From Clostridiales bacterium (GTDB lineage: Bacteria; Bacillota; Clostridia; Oscillospirales; Oscillospiraceae), in assembly GCA_012516225.1 (NCBI GenBank), contig JAAYWX010000190.1:1-21878 (forward strand): DNA of 21,878 bases, read 5' to 3'. Each line of letters starts with the position of its first letter. Position 1 is the stretch's first letter. The position numbers and the translations under genes are program-made. Shown piece by piece: positions 1 through 4,391 of this stretch. Below the pieces are notes generated by a model. It was given only the letters and a program-made list of their open reading frames with translations. It made no database searches and was not told where the DNA came from.

Positions 1-1
1 A

Positions 2-30
2 TTGACAAAGTTCACGAAATAGTGTATTAT
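2..30 (+). promoter_or_regulatory. Sigma-A type promoter
   Basis: TTGACA at 2-7 is a perfect -35 hexamer. It is followed after a 17-base spacer by TATTAT at 25-30, one mismatch from the TATAAT consensus. Transcription would start near 37, just ahead of the AAAGGAGGTGA ribosome binding site at 41-51. It is well placed to drive the small genes at the start of the window and possibly the ribozyme-like RNA further down. Whether it is active in the lysogen or only in lytic growth cannot be told from sequence. Confidence 0.65.
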
Positions 31-61
31 TAAACCGTGGAAAGGAGGTGAGCCGCTTGGA

Positions 62-196
62 ATAAAAGATTGGGTAGACAGCATCCTCAAAGTCTGGACT
101 TGCACGGTAGCGACAATAGCCCTAATACATACCATCAAGACAGACAAAATGAAAACCGCCCCCAAAAAGCCCACGAAGCCTAAACGGAAGCGGTAA
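62..196 (+). pseudogene. Small membrane/basic protein ORF without a start codon
   Basis: This frame is open from 23 to the TAA at 194-196. From codon 62 it encodes about 44 residues: a short amphipathic start (IKDWVDSILKVW), one probable membrane segment (around TVATIALIHTI) and a strongly basic Lys/Pro/Arg tail ending PKRKR. A near-perfect ribosome binding site (AAAGGAGGTGA, 41-51) lies upstream, but the TTG at the right distance (57-59) is out of frame and reads TTG-GAA-TAA. One extra G after that TTG would give an in-frame M-G-I-K-D-W start. The simplest reading is a one-base deletion, either a real lesion or a consensus error. Initiation at a rare codon such as ATT or ATA is the alternative. 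I do not recognise the protein family. Confidence 0.45.
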
Positions 197-203
197 GGAT
201 GCG

Positions 204-225
204 GAGGGGTGAGCAATCGCCCCTC
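204..225 (+). other. Short GC hairpin
   Basis: GAGGGG (204-209) and CCCCTC (220-225) form a 6-bp stem with a 10-base loop, just after the ORF ending at 196. There is no T-run behind it, so it is a weak terminator candidate at most. It may stabilise or separate the neighbouring messages. Confidence 0.35.
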
Positions 226-255
226 TCTACCCAAACAATATGATAAGCGGATTTT

Positions 256-381
256 ATGAAAAAAGCAACACTTTTATGTCTGATTGCAACGGCGGTCGCG
301 ATATGTTTTGACGCAAATATCCTCGCGGTTGTGCTTGCCGCACTGGCCTTGATTACAGCATTTAGAAGGGAAAGACAATGA
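256..381 (+). CDS. Small hydrophobic membrane protein (hypothetical)
   Basis: This is a 41-residue ORF starting at ATG 256. Nearly the whole protein is hydrophobic: two segments (around residues 5-18 and 22-36) separated by Asp-Ala-Asn, then a basic Arg-Arg-Glu-Arg tail. That suggests a hairpin of two membrane helices or a short secreted/membrane peptide. The TGA at 379-381 overlaps the ATG of the next gene (378-380) as ATGA, which points to translational coupling and supports a real gene. Its own ribosome binding site is weak. A small holin-like role cannot be excluded, but nothing seen shows it and no lysin gene is adjacent. Confidence 0.5.
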   Translation: MKKATLLCLIATAVAICFDANILAVVLAALALITAFRRERQ

Positions 382-617
382 AAGAAATTAAAATTGACTG
401 GTGCAAAAACTGGATTAAACACACTTTTAAAAAACTCCCGTTTGAAAACGGCGGTATCGAGTGCAATTGCTTCTGGAATATGGCTGAAAAGTCTGGTCTT
501 TGGATTCGCGGAACTTATGGTTCAGCAATGAGCAATGCATTAGCAGAACTCACGACGGTTGAAACGGTTCTAGATGAGAATGGAAACTTCCTATATAACG
601 TATTTAGACTGGCATAA
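378..617 (+). CDS. Hypothetical phage protein, 79 aa
   Basis: The ATG at 378 overlaps the previous stop (ATGA) and is preceded by an AGGGAAAG ribosome binding site; it ends at TAA 615-617. The N-terminus is basic and aromatic (KEIKIDWCKNWIKHTFKKL). The middle contains three Cys/Trp-rich stretches (IECNCFW, WIRGTYG) and the end is a probable beta hairpin (ETVLDENGNFLYNVFRL). It is a small soluble globular protein with no motif I can name. Its place among short ORFs ahead of the packaging genes is typical of phage accessory genes. Confidence 0.65.
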   Translation: MKEIKIDWCKNWIKHTFKKLPFENGGIECNCFWNMAEKSGLWIRGTYGSAMSNALAELTTVETVLDENGNFLYNVFRLA

Positions 618-663
618 TGAATAACCCGCCCCGGAGGTTACGAGGGCAGAAAGGACAACGGCA

Positions 664-840
664 ATGACTATATCACCATTTTGCATTTACGACCTTTTCT
701 ACTATGAGCGCGGCAGTAAGGAAACCACGCGCTGCGTAGAAAGCTTTCAGTTTAAAAGTGAACTATTGGAGAGAATGGCAGAGCTGAAGGCAATGCCGGG
801 CAAGGATTTCGTTTTTCCCGATTGGGATAACATTGAGTAG
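664..840 (+). CDS. Hypothetical phage protein, 58 aa
   Basis: The ATG at 664 follows an AAGGA-type site about 9 bases upstream, and the frame ends at TAG 838-840. The 58-residue product starts with aromatic residues (SPFCIYDLFYYERG), has a helix-like middle (ELLERMAELKAMPG) and ends FVFPDWDNIE. The family is not recognised. The stop codon lies directly against the 5' strand of helix I of the hammerhead-like RNA (842-846), so a terminating ribosome would cover the RNA core and could delay its folding. The frame stays open beyond the TAG to 938, but that stretch is explained by RNA hairpins rather than by coding. Confidence 0.6.
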   Translation: MTISPFCIYDLFYYERGSKETTRCVESFQFKSELLERMAELKAMPGKDFVFPDWDNIE

Positions 841-841
841 A

Positions 842-898
842 CCCGCCTGATGATGGCCTGCTGGGAACAGGCCGAAATCCCCGAAAGGGGATCGCGGG
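842..898 (+). ncRNA. Hammerhead-like self-cleaving ribozyme candidate (type I)
   Basis: All parts of the hammerhead fold are present in order. Helix I 5' strand CCCGC (842-846). Core CUGAUGA (847-853). Helix II GGCCTG/CAGGCC (855-860 with 868-873), loop CTGGGAA. Core GAAA (874-877). Helix III ATCCCC/GGGGAT (877-882 with 887-892), capped by a GAAA tetraloop; its first pair A877-U892 corresponds to the conserved A15.1-U16.1. Unpaired C893 is the expected cleavage-site residue, and helix I 3' strand GCGGG (894-898) pairs perfectly with 842-846. The ends lie in helix I, so it is type I. One deviation: U854 is an extra base between A9 of the core and helix II. GGG (824-826) and CCC (901-903) might extend helix I across an internal loop that could contact loop II. 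Hammerheads are known from bacteria, prophages and gut metagenomes. Activity here is not demonstrated. Confidence 0.8.
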
Positions 899-905
899 AA
901 CCCGT

Positions 906-937
906 CGGCACAGGGGGATTAAACCGCCGCCCCTTTT
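906..937 (+). terminator. Possible attenuator or weak intrinsic terminator
   Basis: AGGGG (912-916) pairs with CCCCT (930-934), running into a short T-run (TTTT, 934-937). A second helix, CGGC (906-909) with GCCG (926-929), crosses the first, so the two are either alternatives or a pseudoknot. The element sits between the hammerhead-like RNA and the ribosome binding site of the gene at 977. The stem is short and the T-run has only four bases, so termination would be partial. Confidence 0.35.
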
Positions 938-976
938 AGATAGATTGAACATTGAAAACCAAAGGAGCTTTATATT

Positions 977-1219
977 ATGACATTTGACAAAGACCTCGGC
1001 TTTGCGGATAGATATATTATAGTCGACACGCCCACGCTTAAGATTACGAAGCTTGTCTATAAAGGCAGTTTTGCAAAGCTGGGAGAACAAACAATTACCA
1101 GAGTATACGATAAGAATGGGTACGTTGTGGAAGAAGCCAATGTTTTTAACGGCACAGAAGGCCATATCAGCGTAAGCAGAGAAATAACGGATAGCAGCTC
1201 CGAAGCAAAAAAATGTTAG
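977..1219 (+). CDS. Hypothetical phage protein, 80 aa
   Basis: The ATG at 977 has a strong AAAGGAGC site (960-967). The 80-residue product looks mainly beta: alternating hydrophobic stretches (YIIVDTPTLKITKLVY, ITRVYDKNGYVVEEANVF) and a Ser/Lys-rich tail ending KKC. No known family is recognised. Its TAG stop (1217-1219) lies inside the first unit of the 10-bp repeat array, so the gene end and the regulatory array overlap. It is the first gene 3' of the ribozyme-like RNA and would be on the 3' cleavage product. Confidence 0.65.
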   Translation: MTFDKDLGFADRYIIVDTPTLKITKLVYKGSFAKLGEQTITRVYDKNGYVVEEANVFNGTEGHISVSREITDSSSEAKKC

Positions 1220-1260
1220 TAAATGTTAGTAAATGATAGTAAATGTAATTGAATGTTAGT
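1211..1260 (+). repeat. Five tandem 10-bp repeats, iteron-like
   Basis: Five 10-base units lie end to end: AAATGTTAGT twice, then AAATGATAGT, AAATGTAATT and GAATGTTAGT. The period is about one helical turn, so a bound protein would lie on one DNA face. The array sits 120-170 bp upstream of the first late gene, where phages often place sites for a late-transcription activator. It could instead be a replication iteron or repressor site. The partner protein is not in this window. Confidence 0.75.
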
Positions 1261-1278
1261 AAACTTGCGTGGTAGTAT
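1249..1278 (+). promoter_or_regulatory. Possible weak late promoter
   Basis: TTGAAT (1249-1254) and TAGTAT (1273-1278) are separated by 18 bases, at the downstream edge of the repeat array. Both boxes are imperfect, so if real it is probably activator dependent. This is a placement-based guess. Confidence 0.3.
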
Positions 1279-1307
1279 ACAACCATCGGAGCAATAGCGA
1301 AACGACT

Positions 1308-1341
1308 AAGCCGTCAGAGAGAAATCTCGGGCGGCTTTCTT
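1308..1341 (+). terminator. Intrinsic terminator ahead of the late genes
   Basis: AAGCCG (1308-1313) pairs with CGGCTT (1332-1337). The stem continues inward through a G-T pair, a C-G pair, one mismatch and GAGA/TCTC to a small loop, and is followed by TCTT. It would end upstream transcription just before the structural genes. If the promoter at 1249-1278 is real, it lies in its leader and would need anti-termination or read-through. Confidence 0.6.
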
Positions 1342-1377
1342 ATGCGTTTGGTAATTTGGAATAGGGGGGAGTTCGTC

Positions 1378-2037
1378 ATGTATGTAAGAGCGCAGATTAA
1401 GGATTTCCCGAGATTAAAAAAGAAGCTGGAAGATATGAAGGAAGCCCCGAAAAAAGTGCTGGAGAGTACCTTCAACGATGCGAAGAAGCGCGTTCCTTCG
1501 TGGGTAGCTGCCGAGGTGTCGAAGGTATACGGAATCAAAAAGGCTGAAATCGGAAATGGAGAAGCCGGACAGGTTAAGGTTAGGGGCAATTCTCTGGACG
1601 ACCTAACAATTATTTACTCAGGCCGTATGCTGTCCCCTTCACATTTCGGGATGACTCCTAAAGCACCGGGTGCAAATGCGTACACGCTTAAAGCCGAAAT
1701 CATAAGAGGGCAAAGGGTAACCCTTGGCAAGGTCAAGAAACTATCAAAGGAACAGCGCGCAGAACTGGGTAAGAACTTCCGGCGCGAGGGAACACGCAAC
1801 AGCAACCGATCTCCTATTATGCTAATGCATACCGGCAATCAAAAAGCGTCAGGTACAGACTATATTCCTTTCCAACGTAAGAGTACAGACAGGAAGGACA
1901 TTGAAGCTGTCAAGTCCATTTCTTTACCGCAGATGGTAAGCAGCGAGAGAGCTGCGCCCGGCATTAGAAAGGCAATCAGTGAGGGATTGGAGAAGCGCCT
2001 TGACCATAACATGGAAAGATACATGGGAAAGATATGA
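1378..2037 (+). CDS. Minor tail protein Z-like / head-tail connector protein
   Basis: The product has 219 residues, starting at ATG 1378 with an AGGGGGGAG site; an upstream in-frame ATG at 1342 lies inside the terminator and has no site of its own. It resembles the prophage minor tail protein Z (lambda gpZ, about 192 aa) family: a basic helical N-terminus (IKDFPRLKKKLEDMKEAPKK), a central SGRMLSPSHFGMTPKAP stretch, then beta-rich and Lys/Arg-rich parts ending in a helix (IRKAISEGLEKRLDHNMERY). In lambda gpZ acts at the tail end that joins the head. Here the gene is the first late gene, ahead of the methyltransferase and terminases, rather than next to the head-tail connectors at 11-12 kb. The family call rests on overall resemblance, not on a catalytic motif. 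Confidence 0.6.
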   Translation: MYVRAQIKDFPRLKKKLEDMKEAPKKVLESTFNDAKKRVPSWVAAEVSKVYGIKKAEIGNGEAGQVKVRGNSLDDLTIIYSGRMLSPSHFGMTPKAPGANAYTLKAEIIRGQRVTLGKVKKLSKEQRAELGKNFRREGTRNSNRSPIMLMHTGNQKASGTDYIPFQRKSTDRKDIEAVKSISLPQMVSSERAAPGIRKAISEGLEKRLDHNMERYMGKI

Positions 2038-2408
2038 CCAGAGGGGTTCACGCTCACGCGCGCGAGATTATAAGTAATCTATATAATTATAGTAATATAT
2101 ATAATTATAATCTAAGATAATGCTTATATAGGACAACAACGCGCGGTTAAGTGCGGCATAGGCTGTATTTATCCGCGACCGCTTTATATCGACAAGCGCA
2201 TACAATCAGCTACAAAGAAGTTGAATCTGGGGCAGTATCTTAACACTACCGAGAGCGTAAATGCAAATTGTGGCTCGTCCTGCGCGCCGGTAGGTACTTC
2301 CAGAGGGGTGGGGTGTGCTGTGGCGCTTGTGATCCCAAGAGTTAGCTAGTTTTTGATTTTAATTTTTTGCCCGTTTCGTTGCATACAAAAGAGAGAAGGA
2401 CGGTTTTT
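2038..2408. other. Non-coding gap with AT-rich palindrome; possible packaging or regulatory region
   Basis: No convincing gene is seen in these 371 bases. Near the left end, a GC-alternating CGCGCGCG run is followed by an AT-only island with an inverted repeat: AGATTATAA (2065-2073) and TTATAATCT (2105-2113) flank ATATAATTATA-like sequence. The rest is mixed sequence with one open frame (2116-2349) that lacks an ATG and a ribosome binding site. In lambda-like phages the cos/pac site usually lies just upstream of the small terminase gene. This gap is the largest near the terminases and so is a candidate, though the methyltransferase gene lies between. Confidence 0.4.
2065..2113. repeat. AT-rich 9-bp inverted repeat
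   Basis: AGATTATAA (2065-2073) and its exact reverse complement TTATAATCT (2105-2113) flank 31 bases of almost pure A/T that contain further short palindromes (ATATAATTATA, TATATATA). It could form a cruciform, be a melting site, or bind a dimeric protein. No function can be assigned from sequence alone. Confidence 0.6.
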
Positions 2409-2681
2409 GTGACGGAAAATATTTTTGTCATGGCGAATGATATAGAGATACCGGTGTTCTGTGCTTTTGATAAACTCGTAGAAATAGACGATCTGAAGCC
2501 GAATCCGAAGAATCCGAACCAGCATCCGCAAGAACAAATAGCCTTGCTTGCTCATATCATCCAAGAACAGGGCTGGAGAGCGCCGGTAACCGTATCGACC
2601 CTTTCCGGTTTTGTGGTTCGTGGGCACGGTCGCTTGATGGCGGCGAAGCTCGCCGGATGTGAGAAAGTCCCTGTCGATTAG
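2409..2681 (+). pseudogene. ParB-like nuclease/CTPase domain, 5' part of an amber-split methyltransferase gene
   Basis: This is the N-terminal 90 codons of a ParB-like/DNA methyltransferase fusion, ending at an in-frame TAG (2679-2681). GTG 2409 is chosen because AGAAGGA lies 8 bases upstream; ATG 2430 (MANDIEIPVF) is the alternative. The ParB-like fold is shown by LVEIDDLKPNPKNPNQHP, a helix (ALLAHIIQEQGWRAPVTV) and the signature VRGHGRLMAAKLAG. In phage proteins of this architecture the domain precedes an adenine/cytosine-N4 methylase and probably helps it engage DNA. After the stop the same frame continues with family-like sequence (QDYKNEAEELADLVADNR), and the expected residue at the stop is probably Tyr (VPVDY-QDY). 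TAT or TAC to TAG is a single change, so this looks like a nonsense mutation. Confidence 0.75.
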
Positions 2682-2753
2682 CAGGACTATAAAAACGAAG
2701 CGGAGGAACTCGCCGACCTCGTTGCAGATAACCGTCTTGCCGAGCTGGCCGAG

Positions 2754-3800
2754 ATGGATTCAACAATGCTCGCGGAGATATTCAACAAGCTGGATTTGTC
2801 GGAGTACGATTTGGACTTGACAGGCTATGCCTCAGACATCAGGGCGGAGATTATGCAGTGCCTTGTCGAGAAGGCAATCGACTTTAATGAAGCAGACAAG
2901 ATTATTCCGGAGATAAAAGAAACATACATAACGAAGCCGGGGGATATATGGAACCTCGGAGAGCATCGCCTAATATGTGGCGACAGCACGAAGCCGGAGA
3001 CTTACGCGAAGCTTATGCAGGGCGAGTTTGCCCGGCTTATTGTGACTGACCCGCCTTATAATGTGGATTACGAGGGCGCGGCGGGGAAAATAATGAACGA
3101 CAAAATGGAAAGCTCTGCGTTTAGGGTGTTTCTTCGCGATATGTACGCTTCGGCGGCAGCAGTCACGAAAGATGGCGCTGCCGCCTACATATTCCATGCA
3201 GATGCGGAAGGCGTTGCATTCCGCGAGGAATTTATAAACGCAGGATTTCTGCTCAAGCAGTGCCTGATATGGGTCAAGAATTCCTTTGTCCTCGGCCGGC
3301 AGGATTATCAGTGGCGGCATGAACCAATTCTTTACGGTTGGAAAGGCGGTGCCGCACATTATTTTGCGGCCGACAGAAATTTGTCAACCGTATTCGATGA
3401 TGTATACCGTCCCGATTTTGACAGCATGACTCGCGAAGAGCTTGCCGAAATGCTTGAGCAAATATATGACGCGGCCGAAGAACTTGAGAGCAGCGTTCTT
3501 TATTTTGACAAACCGCTGAGGAATGCCGAACATCCAACAATGAAGCCGACGGCGCTGATTGCAAAGCTCGTTGAAAACAGCAGCCGTGCCGGATGGTTGG
3601 TGCTTGATCCGTTCGGCGGGTCCGGTTCTACGCTTATAGCGTGCGAGGGTACAGGAAGAAAAGCGAGGCTTATAGAACTCGATCCACGTTTTTGCGATGT
3701 CATTGTTAAGCGATATATGCAGGTAACGTGCAAGCGAGATGTAACATTGGAGCGCGGTGGCAAGCGCATCAATGTTGCGGCTACAGGTATTTTAGATTAA
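2754..3800 (+). CDS. DNA N6-adenine/N4-cytosine methyltransferase, C-terminal part of the split gene
   Basis: This 348-residue frame is continuous with the ParB-like part at 2409 but lies beyond the in-frame TAG. It contains a complete methylase: catalytic motif IV DPPY at residues 99-102 (VTDPPYNVDY), a variable middle that is probably the target recognition region, the EHPTMKPTAL stretch, and the S-adenosylmethionine site DPFGGSGS at 285-292. The order, motif IV before motif I, is that of the beta class of amino methylases (PF01555-type). ATG 2754 has no good ribosome binding site, so protein would need read-through of the TAG or poor re-initiation. No restriction enzyme gene is nearby, so it would be an orphan phage methylase, commonly thought to protect phage DNA or mark packaging or regulatory sites. 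Confidence 0.85.
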   Translation: MDSTMLAEIFNKLDLSEYDLDLTGYASDIRAEIMQCLVEKAIDFNEADKIIPEIKETYITKPGDIWNLGEHRLICGDSTKPETYAKLMQGEFARLIVTDPPYNVDYEGAAGKIMNDKMESSAFRVFLRDMYASAAAVTKDGAAAYIFHADAEGVAFREEFINAGFLLKQCLIWVKNSFVLGRQDYQWRHEPILYGWKGGAAHYFAADRNLSTVFDDVYRPDFDSMTREELAEMLEQIYDAAEELESSVLYFDKPLRNAEHPTMKPTALIAKLVENSSRAGWLVLDPFGGSGSTLIACEGTGRKARLIELDPRFCDVIVKRYMQVTCKRDVTLERGGKRINVAATGILD

Positions 3801-3818
3801 AAACCGGAGGTGAACACA

Positions 3819-4391
3819 ATGCCGGAAGCACCACCTAATTTGGTTTCAACGCAGGTTATTGCTAAGTTGTTCGGGGTATCGACCCGGCGCGTGGAGCAGC
3901 TCAAATCAGAGGGCGTTATAAAAGGACAGGGGAAGCCAACAAAATTCGACTTGTTGCCAACAATACAGGCATACATAAAGTACTTGTCCGATAAAGCAAA
4001 CGGCCGTGAGAAACGAGAAGCCGTGGCTGATCTGGAAGAGGCTAAGCTTGCTGCGGAGGTGGAAATAAAAAAATCAAAGGCAGAGGCGGCTAAAATTGAG
4101 CTTGCCGAGCTGCGCGGGAAAATGCATAGAGCGGAGGATGTGGAAGCTATAACAACAGACCACGTTCTTTTTTTACGTTCTATGCTGATGGCTATGCCCG
4201 GAAAACTTGCTGTTGATTTAGCGAATCTGCACACAGCCTCGGAGATGGCGGAACGTGTTAAGCAGGAAGTCTATTATATCCTAAATAATCTGGCTGATTA
4301 TCGCTATGACCCCGAGACCTATAAAAAGCGTGTCATGGAGCGGCAAGGATGGTCCGGTCGTCAGCAAGAGGATAATGAGGATGACTGGTAA
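3819..4391 (+). CDS. terS: Terminase small subunit
   Basis: The product has 190 residues; ATG 3819 is chosen because GGAGGTGA (3806-3813) lies 5 bases upstream. The N-terminus is a winged-helix/helix-turn-helix (STQVIAKLFGVSTRRVEQL) like that of lambda Nu1, which binds the packaging site. Next come a Lys/Glu/Ala-rich helix likely to form a coiled coil (residues about 65-105, AVADLEEAKLAAEVEIKKSK) and a C-terminal part expected to contact the large subunit. The end overlaps the start of the large terminase by 11 bases if ATG 4381 is used. It would recognise concatemeric phage DNA and load the gpA-type motor. Confidence 0.85.
   Translation: MPEAPPNLVSTQVIAKLFGVSTRRVEQLKSEGVIKGQGKPTKFDLLPTIQAYIKYLSDKANGREKREAVADLEEAKLAAEVEIKKSKAEAAKIELAELRGKMHRAEDVEAITTDHVLFLRSMLMAMPGKLAVDLANLHTASEMAERVKQEVYYILNNLADYRYDPETYKKRVMERQGWSGRQQEDNEDDW

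Noticed and set aside
838..938. Read-through of TAG 838 into a further 32 codons
   Set aside because: The stretch is explained by base-paired RNA helices, and TAG is used as a normal stop by other genes in the window.
752..1165. A 137-residue minus-strand open frame across 752-1165
   Set aside because: It overlaps two plus-strand genes with good starts and the ribozyme-like RNA; no family pattern is visible.
2116..2349. A 77-codon open frame in the 2038-2408 gap
   Set aside because: No ATG and no ribosome binding site; a TTG at 2221 would give 42 residues with no recognisable pattern.
2679..2681. Phage-wide reassignment of TAG as a sense codon
   Set aside because: Genes ending at 840, 1219, 6582, 8342, 11738, 14809, 18344 and 18858 use TAG with properly placed downstream genes. 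Only one internal TAG is seen.
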